A model generated the notes under the pieces. That model searched no databases, was not told where the DNA came from, and saw only the letters and a program-made list of their open reading frames with translations. Source: Streptomyces althioticus (GTDB lineage Bacteria; Actinomycetota; Actinomycetes; Streptomycetales; Streptomycetaceae). Taken from it: a stretch of DNA of 64,000 nucleotides. Each line of letters opens with the position of its first letter. The first letter of the stretch is position 1. Of the stretch, positions 15,485 through 24,733 are shown one piece after another. A program made the translations under genes and the position numbers. The DNA is taken from the NCBI GenBank assembly GCA_014649355.1, contig BMSW01000001.1:434001-498000 (forward strand), in the 5' to 3' direction.

Positions 15485-16669
15485 TCAGCGAGTGCCCGCG
15501 CTCTTGAGGCGGGCCGCCGCCTCCTCAAGTACCTGACGGCGCTTGCAGAAGGCGAAACGGACGAAGGGGGCGCCCATGTCCTGGTGGTCGTAGAAGACCG
15601 CCGTGGGGATGGCGACGACGCCCGCGCGTTCCGGGAGGGCGCGGCAGAAGGCGATGCCGTCGGACTCGCCGAGGGGGCGGATGTCGGCGGTGACGAAGTA
15701 GGTGCCGGACGGGCGGTAGACGGTCAGTCCGGCGTCCTCCAGGCCCGCCGCGAGGACGTCCCGCTTGGCGAGCATGTCCGCGCGGAAGTCCGTGAGGTAC
15801 GACTCGGGCAGGGCGAGCGCCTCGGCGACCGCGTACTGGAAGGGGCCCGCGGAGACGTAGGTGAGGTACTGCTTGGCCGAGCGGACGGCCGTGACCAGCT
15901 CGGGGGAGGCGGTGATCCAGCCGACCTTCCAGCCGGTGAAGGAGAACGTCTTGCCCGCGCTGGAGATGGTGACCGTGCGGTCCCGCATGCCGGGGAAGGA
16001 CGCCAGCGGGACGTGCTCGGCGTCGTCGAACACCAGGTGCTCGTAGACCTCGTCGGTGACGACGAGAAGGTCCCGCTCGACGGCCAGCTCGGCGATGGAC
16101 GCCAGCTCCTCGCGGGTGAGGACCGTCCCGGTCGGGTTGTGCGGGGTGTTGATCAGCAGCAGCCGGGTGCGGTCGGTGACGGCGTCACGCAGCTCGTCCA
16201 GGTCGAGGCGGAAGCGGCCCTCGGCCGGGCGGAGCGTGACGGGGACGCGGGTGCCGCCGGCCATGGCGATGCTGGCCGCGTACGAGTCGTAGTACGGCTC
16301 CAGCGCGATCACCTCGTCGCCCGGCTCGACCAGCGCGAGCAGGGAGGCGGCGATCGCCTCGGTGGCGCCGGCGGTGACCAGCACGTCCGTGTCGGGGTCG
16401 AAGGACAGGCCGTACCGGCGCTGCTGGTGCGCGGCGACCGCCGTGCGCAGCTCGGGGATGCCGGGGCCCGGCGGGTACTGGTTGCCGCGCCCGTCCCGCA
16501 GCGCCCGCACGGCGGCCTCCCTGACCTCCTCGGGGCCGTCGGTGTCGGGGAAGCCCTGCCCGAGATTGATGGCCCCGGCGCGCAGGGCCAGCGCCGACAT
16601 CTCGGCGAAGACCGTCGTCCCGAACTCCGCGAGGCGACGGTTGAGAAGAGGACGATCAGTGGAGGTCAT
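15485..16669 (-). CDS. PLP-dependent class I/II aminotransferase
   Basis: A 394-residue fold-type I aminotransferase. GQGFPDTDGP and NQYPPGPGIPELR near the N-terminus, NTPHNPTGTV for substrate-cofactor contacts, VTDEVYEHLVFD, and the PLP-lysine motif SSAGKTFSFTGWKVGW. This pattern is typical of the kynurenine aminotransferase / succinyl-DAP aminotransferase (DapC-like) subgroup; the exact substrate cannot be settled from sequence. ATG 16669 follows GGAGG by 9 nt. Convergent with the toxin gene, 7-nt gap. Confidence 0.9.
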   Translation of the reverse strand: MTSTDRPLLNRRLAEFGTTVFAEMSALALRAGAINLGQGFPDTDGPEEVREAAVRALRDGRGNQYPPGPGIPELRTAVAAHQQRRYGLSFDPDTDVLVTAGATEAIAASLLALVEPGDEVIALEPYYDSYAASIAMAGGTRVPVTLRPAEGRFRLDLDELRDAVTDRTRLLLINTPHNPTGTVLTREELASIAELAVERDLLVVTDEVYEHLVFDDAEHVPLASFPGMRDRTVTISSAGKTFSFTGWKVGWITASPELVTAVRSAKQYLTYVSAGPFQYAVAEALALPESYLTDFRADMLAKRDVLAAGLEDAGLTVYRPSGTYFVTADIRPLGESDGIAFCRALPERAGVVAIPTAVFYDHQDMGAPFVRFAFCKRRQVLEEAAARLKSAGTR

Positions 16670-16739
16670 GCGGGCCATCCTCCGCCGGATCGCGGGCGTC
16701 CTCAAGCACGGCCGGGCCGCCGCGTCGCCCCGGCGGCGC

Positions 16740-17462
16740 TCACGTCCGGTCGGCCTCCCACCGCGTGACGCGCGCGACGCTCTCGAGCATCTCGGTGAAG
16801 GCCTCGCCGTCCCAGAGGACCGCGTTGTACTCCGCCGGGATCATCGTGCCGTTGACGACCGCCGTGGGCGTGCCCGGGCCCCGCGGATCCGACGGGCCGC
16901 CGGCCTTCTCGTACGCCTTCTGGGAGGCGGTGACGAAGTCGCGGTACTTCATGGTCCTGACCGCGTCGTCGAACTCGGGGCCGCGCAGTCCCTCCACCTG
17001 ACCGGCGAGTTCGAGGAGGAACGCGTCCGTGTAGCCGTCGACGACCTCCTCGGGCTGGTTGGCGTACAGCACCTCGTGGTACTCCGCGAACTTGTCCTCC
17101 TCCAGCGCCGCGCGCAGCGCGTTGACCGCCTTCTTCGACCCGCTGCCGCCCACCCGGTCGTCCAGGAAGGACGCCAGCGTGTACTCCGTCCTCGCGGTCC
17201 CCTCCAGCGTCGCCCGGCGCAGCTCGGGCCCGGCGCCGGTGGTCTCGAACTCCTCGCAGACCGGACACCGCGGGTCCTCGTAGAGATGCACCGTCACCGG
17301 CGCGTGCGGATCCCCGACCCTGACGGTCGTGCCGTCCCGGCCCAGCTCCTCCGGCAACTCCTCCACGGACCGGTACGGATCGGCCAGCCCGTCCCGCTGA
17401 CCGCACGCCGCCAACGCCAGGATCCCCGCCGCACACACCACGGCCCACCGCACAGCACGCAC
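16740..17462 (-). CDS. DsbA-like thioredoxin-fold lipoprotein
   Basis: A 240-residue exported protein. The N-terminus has a hydrophobic stretch and lipobox LAAC. The thioredoxin fold begins at APVTVHLYEDPRCPVCEEF with a CPVC redox motif, and the cis-Pro region appears near GTPTAVVNGTMI. DsbA-like proteins of this type help disulfide formation or reduction outside the membrane. GTG 17462 follows a GAGGGG site. It is 70 bp upstream of the aminotransferase gene on the same strand, with no obvious functional tie. Confidence 0.85.
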   Translation of the reverse strand: MRAVRWAVVCAAGILALAACGQRDGLADPYRSVEELPEELGRDGTTVRVGDPHAPVTVHLYEDPRCPVCEEFETTGAGPELRRATLEGTARTEYTLASFLDDRVGGSGSKKAVNALRAALEEDKFAEYHEVLYANQPEEVVDGYTDAFLLELAGQVEGLRGPEFDDAVRTMKYRDFVTASQKAYEKAGGPSDPRGPGTPTAVVNGTMIPAEYNAVLWDGEAFTEMLESVARVTRWEADRT

Positions 17463-17696
17463 CTCGCGCCACCCCTCCCCAGGAACAGCGCGACCTTAGG
17501 ACATGTCCACAGCAGAAGCACCGCATTTGATCAACAACCCGGCCCCCGGCCCACCGCCGGGCGGGAAACCTCTGGAGTTGCTCAACTCTGCTTTGGCGCG
17601 GAAACGGGGAGGGCATGTCCCGGTCACACCGTGAGCCGGGCACCCACGGGGGGATGCCGCGGGGGACCACGGGGGACATGGAAGGAGGGTGGCGCC

Positions 17697-17927
17697 ATGT
17701 TCGTCGGCATCATCCTGGTCGTCGGATTCGTCCTGCTCGTGACGTGCGCCGTGCGGGCGTCCCGGGGCTCGGGAGCGGGCTCCGGCAGCGGCGGCAGCTC
17801 CTCCGGCGGCCACTCCGGTGGCTGGTGGGCCGGGGACGGGGGGAACAGCGGGGGCTGTGGATCGTCCTCAGGCGGCGGCTCGTCCTGCGGAGGCGGGTCG
17901 TCCTGCGGAGGGGGCGGATGCGGCTGA
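17697..17927 (+). CDS. Small single-span membrane protein with Gly/Ser/Cys-rich tail
   Basis: A 76-residue product: a membrane helix at residues 2-19 (FVGIILVVGFVLLVTCAV), then a tail made almost entirely of Gly, Ser and Cys, with GGWWAGDGGNSGGCG and a repeat of GGGSSCGGGSSCGGGGCG at the end. Five cysteines sit in the final 25 residues. ATG 17697 has GGAGG 7 nt upstream. The tail resembles flexible surface or metal-binding tails; I know of no assigned function. Confidence 0.65.
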   Translation: MFVGIILVVGFVLLVTCAVRASRGSGAGSGSGGSSSGGHSGGWWAGDGGNSGGCGSSSGGGSSCGGGSSCGGGGCG

Positions 17928-18316
17928 CACGGGGCAGCGCGGCTCCACTTCGGGAGAACGCATCCGCGGCAGCGGGGTCCGCACCTGGGGCGGGCCCCGC
18001 TGTGGTGTCTCCGGCGGTGGTGAACCTTCCGGTTCCGGTTGGTGACGTGTGCGCCGGGGTGCGTCGAAACCGGGGGCGTACGCCGTAGTTGAACACGTGA
18101 GCTGTGGAGCCCCCGAGGGGATGGAAAGCCCACGAAGTTGGGTAAAAACGCTGTGGTGGCGGCACAGTTCATGATTCCCTATAAATCAACCAGCGCAGCC
18201 ATCGGATCTCCCCGCGGACCCTCTTCCGGCCGGGCGACCGGGCTGACGGGCCGAGTCCCCGGTCCCCGGGGTGCGCGGACCCGAATCTCTCCCCTGTGTG
18301 CTTGCGGAGCCGATCC
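17928..18316. other. Intergenic region with one hairpin
   Basis: 389 bp without a supported gene. AGCGGGGtCC (17971-17980) can pair with GGgCCCCGCT (17992-18001), a probable terminator for the small membrane-protein gene. From about 18136 the sequence is less GC-rich (gttgggtaaaaacg, ttcatgattccctataaatc) and probably holds the promoter of the DUF2617 gene. Nothing else seen. Confidence 0.5.
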
Positions 18317-18850
18317 ATGCTCACGACCCTGAACACCGCCTATTCAGATACGCGCGCCGCCGATCTCGCCTGGGCTCTGGGCCGCGAGCCGCTTCCGGCG
18401 CTGGCCGCCCTCGACCTGGAACTCCAGGGCGCGAAACTCCAGTTGAGACTGCTCGGCGCCTCCCACCAGGTGCTGCTGGAGGAGGAGCGGGGCCTCTGCT
18501 CCGAGACGGTGGCGTGCATCCCGGGCAGCAGCACGCCGCTCCCGCTCGGCGTGGCCAAGCGGGTGGACGACTGGGAGTACGAGTTCGCCGCCCGGGTGGA
18601 AGAGCTCCCTCCGGGGGCCTTCGCCGGCCGGGCGCAGGAACTGCTCGCCCTGGTCTCCGACCACCCGCAGGGCCTGGCCGGCGTCTTCCCCGGCAGCCCG
18701 CACGCGTTCACCGCGATGCTCGCCCGCTGTCACGAGGGCCAGTTCCAGTGGCGCACCTGGCACGCGTACCCGCAGGACGGCCAGCTCGTGGCCACCCGGA
18801 CCCGGGTCGGAGCACGCGTCGCCGCCCACGCCGAGGCCGTGCGGGCGTAA
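18317..18850 (+). CDS. DUF2617 family protein
   Basis: A 177-residue protein of the actinobacterial DUF2617 family. Recognisable stretches: LAWALGREPLPALAALDLEL, VLLEEERGLCSETVACIPG, WEYEFAARVEELPPGAFAGR and the WRTWHAYPQDGQLVATRTR block. No membrane segment or catalytic motif is evident and function is unknown. It lies 59 bp before the membrane-bound spermidine synthase gene and in the same direction; this adjacency is common in Streptomyces. Confidence 0.82.
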   Translation: MLTTLNTAYSDTRAADLAWALGREPLPALAALDLELQGAKLQLRLLGASHQVLLEEERGLCSETVACIPGSSTPLPLGVAKRVDDWEYEFAARVEELPPGAFAGRAQELLALVSDHPQGLAGVFPGSPHAFTAMLARCHEGQFQWRTWHAYPQDGQLVATRTRVGARVAAHAEAVRA

Positions 18851-18909
18851 ACAAATATCACGCGTGTGGGTGACGTTGTGCGATGAGTGCGTGACGTAAC
18901 GTCCCTGGG

Positions 18910-20598
18910 GTGATCGATCGGCAGGCCCCCGTTCCGCCCGGCTCCACGCAGACCTGGGACGGGCCGGACGGCCCCTGGGCAGACGCCCCGGGCGGCGGGG
19001 GGAGCGTGGTGCCGCTGCCCGTGCGGCAGGGCACCGGGCGGTGGCTGGTCCTCGCCGGGGTGTTCGTCTGCGCGGCGTGCGGACTGGTGTACGAGCTGGA
19101 ACTCGTCGCGCTCGCCACGTACTTGATGGGCGACTCCGTCGCCCAGACCTCCGTCGTGCTGTCCGTGATGGTCTTCGCCATGGGCATCGGCTCGCTCGCC
19201 GCCAAGCGGCTGCGGCGGCACGCGGCGGCCGGGTTCGGCGCGATCGAGGCGGCCCTCGCCCTGGTCGGCGGAGGCAGCGCGATGGCGCTGTACGCGGTGT
19301 TCGCCTGGACCGGCGACTGGGGCGGGGTGTGGGCCGACGGCCCGCGCTGTCTGCTCGTCGCGTTCTCCCTCGCCACCGGGTTGCTCATCGGCGCCGAGGT
19401 GCCGCTGCTGATGGAGCTGATCCAGCGGATCCGGCGCCAGGACGCCGGCGGCGCGGTCGCCGACCTGTCCGCCGCGGACTACGTCGGCGCGCTGGTCGGC
19501 GGACTCGCCTTCCCCTTCCTTCTCCTGCCCGTGCTCGGCCAGTTGACGGGCGCCCTCATCACCGGCGCGGTCAACGCCGTCGTCGGCGGCGCGCTGGTCC
19601 TCGGGCTGTTCCGGCGCGACCTCAGCCGGCGCGCCCGCCGTCTGCTGCTCACCGCCAACATCTGCGTGCTCGCGCTGCTCGCCTCGGCGGCCGTCCTCGT
19701 CGACGACTTCGAACGCGCCGCCCGGCACGCGCTGTACGGCCCCGACGTACGGGTCGCCGTCCACACGGACGTCCAGGAGGTGCTGCTCACCGGCGGGCGG
19801 GACGGGCGGCCGCTCAACCTGTTCCTCGACGGACGGCTGCGGGTCGGCGGACGCGACGAACTCCGGTACCACGAGGCCCTCGTGCACCCGGCGATGACCG
19901 GGCGGCATGCGCGCGTGCTGGTGCTCGGCGGGGGTGACGGGCTCGCCGCCCGCGAGGTGCTGCGCCATCCCGGCGTCCGGCGGGTCGACGTCGTCGAGCT
20001 CGACGCGGGCGTGGTGCGGCTGGCCCGCACCGACCCCGCCCTGTCCCGGCTCAACGCGCACTCCCTCGACGACCCGCGCGTCCACGTGGTCACCGCCGAC
20101 GCCTTCGACTGGCTGCGCACCGCGCCCGCCGGGGTCTACGACGTCGTGGTGTCCGACCTGCCGCACCCCGGGATCACCGCCAGCACCAAGCTGTACGCAC
20201 AGGAGTTCTACGGCCTGGCCCGGCAGGTGCTCGCGCCGGGCGGGCGGCTCGTGGTGCACGGGGGCGCGGTGGAGTCGCGGGCCCGCGACTTCTGGACCCT
20301 CGACGCCACCCTGCGCGCGGCCGGCCTGCGCACCACCGCGTACCGGGTGCGCGGACGGCAGTCCGGGTACGCGGCCGGACCCGACCGGGGGCCCGCGGAC
20401 ACGGCCCGCGCCCACCGCGACTGGGGGTTCGTGCTGGCCGCCGACCGGCACACCCCGTGGCCCCGCCTCGACCCGGCCGGGCCCCGGCCCCGCACGCTCA
20501 CCGACGCGTCCCTCGCCGCGGACGTCCGAGCGGCGGAACGCACCCGGGTGCCCGGACTCCCGCCGTCCACGCTGGTCCACCCCCGGTACAGCGACTGA
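18910..20598 (+). CDS. speE: Membrane-fused polyamine aminopropyltransferase (spermidine synthase-like)
   Basis: A 562-residue protein. Residues about 45-275 hold roughly seven hydrophobic segments ([20 protein letters not shown] begins the first). Residues about 285-520 are a Rossmann aminopropyltransferase domain: [20 protein letters not shown], the [15 protein letters not shown] cofactor loop, [13 protein letters not shown], and the catalytic-loop motif [10 protein letters not shown]. The D-to-P context of that loop (DLPHP rather than DxxDP) is typical of this membrane subgroup. The family transfers aminopropyl groups from decarboxylated SAM, but membrane forms are poorly characterised. 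Confidence 0.88.
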   Translation: MIDRQAPVPPGSTQTWDGPDGPWADAPGGGGSVVPLPVRQGTGRWLVLAGVFVCAACGLVYELELVALATYLMGDSVAQTSVVLSVMVFAMGIGSLAAKRLRRHAAAGFGAIEAALALVGGGSAMALYAVFAWTGDWGGVWADGPRCLLVAFSLATGLLIGAEVPLLMELIQRIRRQDAGGAVADLSAADYVGALVGGLAFPFLLLPVLGQLTGALITGAVNAVVGGALVLGLFRRDLSRRARRLLLTANICVLALLASAAVLVDDFERAARHALYGPDVRVAVHTDVQEVLLTGGRDGRPLNLFLDGRLRVGGRDELRYHEALVHPAMTGRHARVLVLGGGDGLAAREVLRHPGVRRVDVVELDAGVVRLARTDPALSRLNAHSLDDPRVHVVTADAFDWLRTAPAGVYDVVVSDLPHPGITASTKLYAQEFYGLARQVLAPGGRLVVHGGAVESRARDFWTLDATLRAAGLRTTAYRVRGRQSGYAAGPDRGPADTARAHRDWGFVLAADRHTPWPRLDPAGPRPRTLTDASLAADVRAAERTRVPGLPPSTLVHPRYSD

Positions 20599-20660
20599 CG
20601 CGCCGCGACTTCTCGCGGACGGGGGTGCGGTACGGCGCGGCGTGGGTAGGCTCCGCACTC

Positions 20661-22076
20661 ATGGAGCACGAGGTGTTCGTTCCGGTCGAGGCGCAGCGGC
20701 TCAGGGAGGTGCTGGGCGACCCCGCGCGGGTCGCCCGGGCGGTGCCCGGGCTCCAGCACGACGCCGGTGCGGAACCCGTCACCGGGCGGCTGAAGGTACG
20801 GATCGGCGGCTCCTCCATCACCTACCGCGGGTCGGTGCGGGTGTCCGCGCGGGACGACGGCGGCTACGCGGTCGAGGGCGAGGCGTCCGAGTCCCGGGGT
20901 GACGGGACTGTCCGGCTGTCCCTGCGGCTGACCCCGCGCCCCGCCGACACGGGCACGACGCTCGTCGTCACGGGCACCGCCACGGCGGACGGCCGCGTCA
21001 AGGACCTCCCGCAGGACGCGGTCACCTCGGCGGTCACCCGCCTGCTGACCCGCTTCGCGGAGAACCTGGCAACGGCGACGAAGGAGGACACGACCCCGCC
21101 GGAGCCCGAGGACACGACCCCGCCGGAGTCCGAGGACACCACCCCGCCGGAGTCCCCGGAACAGCTCGCGGCCGGCGAGGCGGGGGGCACGGTCCCGCCG
21201 GGGTCCCCGGAACAGCTCGCGGCCGGCGAGGCGGAGGGCACGGTCCCGCCGGAGTCCCCGGAACAGCTCGCGGCCGGCGACTTCGAACCCGGCGCCACGA
21301 CGGACTTCGAAACGACCCCCGACGCGGAAGACGCCCCTCCGCCCCCGCCGGAACGGGGGAGCGGCGCCGCCCCGGACGAGCCGTCCGGCCCGCCAATGCC
21401 CCCCAGCCCCAGCGCCGAGGGCGGCCCCACCGCGAGCACCCCGCCCGCCCCGGAGGGTGACTCCGGCCCGGGGGGCGAGTCCGCGCCGAACGCCCTGCCC
21501 GGCAAGGAGGGGAACGCCTCGCCGGACGCCCCGCCCGCCCCGGAGGGTGTGTCCGGCCCGGGGGCCGAGCCGGCACCGGACGCCGTGTCTGCTGCGGGGG
21601 ACGACGCCTCGTCGGGGACCGGCCCCGCTCCGGGTGCATCGCCTGCCTCGGCGGAGGACGGCCCGGCGGACGAGTCGGCCTCGCACGCCGCGCCCGGTCC
21701 GGACGCCGCGCCTGGCCCGGCAGCCGGCTCCCCTCCGGACGCGGGGTCCGGCGCCGAGCCGGAGACCCCGGACGCCGGGGCGGTGCCGGCGACTCCCGAG
21801 CCCCTGGACGCGGAGTTCACGAGCGGCATCGACGGGCGGCCCCTCCCCGGGGACGACGATGACGACTCCCTCGCGGAGGCCGCGCACGCGCGGCGGACGA
21901 TGATCGGGCGCAGCGCCGAGGAGGTCGACCACGCACCCCCACGCGGCCGCTACGCCCCGGTCCCGGCCCCCCAGACGGTCTCGTCCTCCGCCCCCCTCCG
22001 CTGGGCGGCCCCCGCAGCGGCCCTGGCGGTCGCCTCGGCCGTGGTCGCCATCCGAGCCCTACGGCGTCGGCGCTGA
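20661..22076 (+). CDS. SRPBCC (CoxG-like) protein with repeat linker and C-terminal membrane anchor
   Basis: A 471-residue protein in three parts. Residues 1-135 are an SRPBCC/CoxG-like lipid-binding fold (VFVPVEAQRLREVLGDPARVA, ITYRGSVRVSARDDGGYAVE). Residues 140-440 are an acidic Pro/Ala/Gly/Ser linker with 8-residue EDTTPPES and 17-residue PEQLAAGEAEGTVPPES repeats. The last 30 residues are a membrane helix (LRWAAPAAALAVASAVVAI) followed by RALRRRR, so the lectin-like or lipid-binding domain should face the cytoplasm at the end of a long tether. ATG 20661 has only a weak ribosome site. Confidence 0.78.
   Translation: MEHEVFVPVEAQRLREVLGDPARVARAVPGLQHDAGAEPVTGRLKVRIGGSSITYRGSVRVSARDDGGYAVEGEASESRGDGTVRLSLRLTPRPADTGTTLVVTGTATADGRVKDLPQDAVTSAVTRLLTRFAENLATATKEDTTPPEPEDTTPPESEDTTPPESPEQLAAGEAGGTVPPGSPEQLAAGEAEGTVPPESPEQLAAGDFEPGATTDFETTPDAEDAPPPPPERGSGAAPDEPSGPPMPPSPSAEGGPTASTPPAPEGDSGPGGESAPNALPGKEGNASPDAPPAPEGVSGPGAEPAPDAVSAAGDDASSGTGPAPGASPASAEDGPADESASHAAPGPDAAPGPAAGSPPDAGSGAEPETPDAGAVPATPEPLDAEFTSGIDGRPLPGDDDDDSLAEAAHARRTMIGRSAEEVDHAPPRGRYAPVPAPQTVSSSAPLRWAAPAAALAVASAVVAIRALRRRR
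21084..21281 (+). repeat. Two in-frame tandem repeat blocks in the SRPBCC gene
   Basis: Three 24-nt units encoding EDTTPPE(P/S) at 21084-21155 are followed directly by two full and one partial 51-nt unit encoding PEQLAAGEA(G/E)GTVPP(G/E)S at 21156-21281. Unit identity at the DNA level is high, so length variation between strains is likely. Confidence 0.9.
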
Positions 22077-22123
22077 AGCCCTCTCCCACCCCACGTGAGT
22101 GATCACCCCGCTAGGGTCGAGGC

Positions 22124-22912
22124 GTGAGTAACGAACACATCACGCTGACCGCGGGTGACGCGGAGGTGGACGTGCTGCCGGGGAACGGCGGGCGGGTCGG
22201 GGGGCTGCGGCTCGGGGGTGTGGAGCTGTTGCGGCAGGGGGAGCGGTTCGGGTGCTTCCCGATGGTCCCCTGGTGCGGGCGGCTGCGCGACGGCCGGTTC
22301 ATGGACGGCGGCACCGTGCGGCAGATGCCGCTCAACGCGCCCCCGCACGCCATCCACGGCACCGCGCGCAACGCCCCCTGGCGCACGGCCCGCAAGAGCA
22401 CCGACGAGGCCGTGCTGACGTACGACCTCACGGACCCGTGGCCGTACCCGGGGCGGGTCACGCAGCAGGTGTCGCTCACCGGGGACGCCCTGACGCTCAC
22501 GATGAGCGTCGAGACGCACGGCTCGTCGTTCCCCGCGCAGATCGGCTGGCACCCGTGGTTCCTGCGCAACCTCGGCGGCGAGGACGTGACGATCGGCTTC
22601 GAGCCCGCCTGGCAGGAGGAGCGCGGCGAGGACCACCTGCCCACGGGACGCCGTATCGACCCGGGGCCCGGCCCGTGGGACGACTGCTTCGGGATGCCCG
22701 ACGGCGTCGACGTCACCCTGACCTGGCCGGGGCAGCTCCAGCTGAAGGTGACCAGCCGCGAGAAGTGGGTCGTCGTCTACGACGAGCAGGACGAGGCCGT
22801 CTGCGTGGAGCCGCAGACCGGACCGCCGGACGGGCTGAACACGCACCCGCGCCTGGTCACCCCGCTGGAGCCGCTGGAGGCCTCCACGACCTGGACCTGG
22901 ACCCGGCTTTAA
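22124..22912 (+). CDS. Aldose 1-epimerase family protein
   Basis: A 262-residue galactose mutarotase-like beta-sandwich. GCFPMVPWCGRLRDGRF carries the substrate-contacting Arg-Asn-like region, HAIHGTARNAPW has the conserved His, FPAQIGWHPWF the catalytic His, and VCVEPQTGPPDGLN the catalytic Glu. It interconverts sugar anomers; the substrate is not specified. It ends 10 bp before pyrE and may share its transcript. Confidence 0.9.
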   Translation: MSNEHITLTAGDAEVDVLPGNGGRVGGLRLGGVELLRQGERFGCFPMVPWCGRLRDGRFMDGGTVRQMPLNAPPHAIHGTARNAPWRTARKSTDEAVLTYDLTDPWPYPGRVTQQVSLTGDALTLTMSVETHGSSFPAQIGWHPWFLRNLGGEDVTIGFEPAWQEERGEDHLPTGRRIDPGPGPWDDCFGMPDGVDVTLTWPGQLQLKVTSREKWVVVYDEQDEAVCVEPQTGPPDGLNTHPRLVTPLEPLEASTTWTWTRL

Positions 22913-22922
22913 GCTGACAGGC

Positions 22923-23471
22923 ATGACGGACACGCGTGGCGCGCTGCTGCAGCAGATCAAGGACAAGGCCGTGGTGCACGGCAAGGTGACCCTCTCCTCC
23001 GGTCTGGAGGCCGACTACTACGTCGACCTGCGCCGCATCACGCTCGACGGCGAGGCGGCTCCGCTGGTCGGCCAGGTGCTGCTGGACCTGACCGAGGAGC
23101 TGGAGTTCGACGCGGTCGGCGGGCTCACCATGGGCGCCGACCCCGTCGCCGCCGCCATGCTGCACGCCGCCGCCGCGCGCGGCCGGACGCTGGACGCGTT
23201 CGTCGTGCGCAAGGCCGCCAAGGCGCACGGCCTCCAGCGCCGCGTGGAGGGCCCGGACATCAAGGGCCGCCGCGTGCTGGTGGTGGAGGACACCTCCACC
23301 ACCGGCGGCTCCCCGCTCACCGCCGTGGAGGCCGTGCGCGAGGCCGGCGCCGAGGTCGTGGCCGTGGCGACGATCGTCGACCGGGCCACCGGCGCCGCCG
23401 AGAAGATCCGCGAAGGCGCCGGGGTGCCGTACCTGTTCGCCTTCTCCAAGGACGAACTCGGCCTGGACTGA
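22923..23471 (+). CDS. pyrE: Orotate phosphoribosyltransferase
   Basis: A 182-residue enzyme of de novo pyrimidine synthesis, joining orotate and PRPP to OMP. The PRPP-binding signature VLVVEDTSTTGGSPL lies at about 120-134; LSSGLEADYYVDLRRITLDG and GGLTMGADPVAAAM are typical OPRTase elements. Length is normal for the short actinobacterial form. It starts 10 bp after the epimerase gene. Confidence 0.96.
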   Translation: MTDTRGALLQQIKDKAVVHGKVTLSSGLEADYYVDLRRITLDGEAAPLVGQVLLDLTEELEFDAVGGLTMGADPVAAAMLHAAAARGRTLDAFVVRKAAKAHGLQRRVEGPDIKGRRVLVVEDTSTTGGSPLTAVEAVREAGAEVVAVATIVDRATGAAEKIREGAGVPYLFAFSKDELGLD

Positions 23472-23619
23472 CCGGCCCCGCCTTCCACAGGGCGGACGGC
23501 GGGATGGACGTTCCGGCCGAGTCTGGAAGGATGTGACCGACAATGACGTCGCATCCAAGGTTCCAGGTCAGGGCCGACAGTACGCAGCACCCCACACCGC
23601 ACTCTTAAGGAGCGGACAG

Positions 23620-24651
<1,032 letters not shown>

Positions 24652-24684
24652 CCCGGCGCGTCCGGCCCGCACGCACGCACACGA

Positions 24685-24718
24685 AAGAGCCCGGCACCTG
24701 CCCAGGTGCCGGGCTCTT
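24685..24718 (+). terminator. Terminator after fba
   Basis: A perfect 16-bp stem (24685-24700 with 24703-24718) with a CC loop, 34 bp after the fba stop. It ends only 15 bp before the start of the MFS gene, so that gene must have a promoter overlapping the hairpin or rely on readthrough. Confidence 0.85.
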
Positions 24719-24733
24719 CCGTATGCTCCCGGT

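Noticed and set aside
21084..21281. CRISPR-like repeats
   Set aside because: The repeats are multiples of three, in frame, directly adjoining without unique spacers and encode Pro/Glu-rich peptide. A protein repeat, not a CRISPR array.
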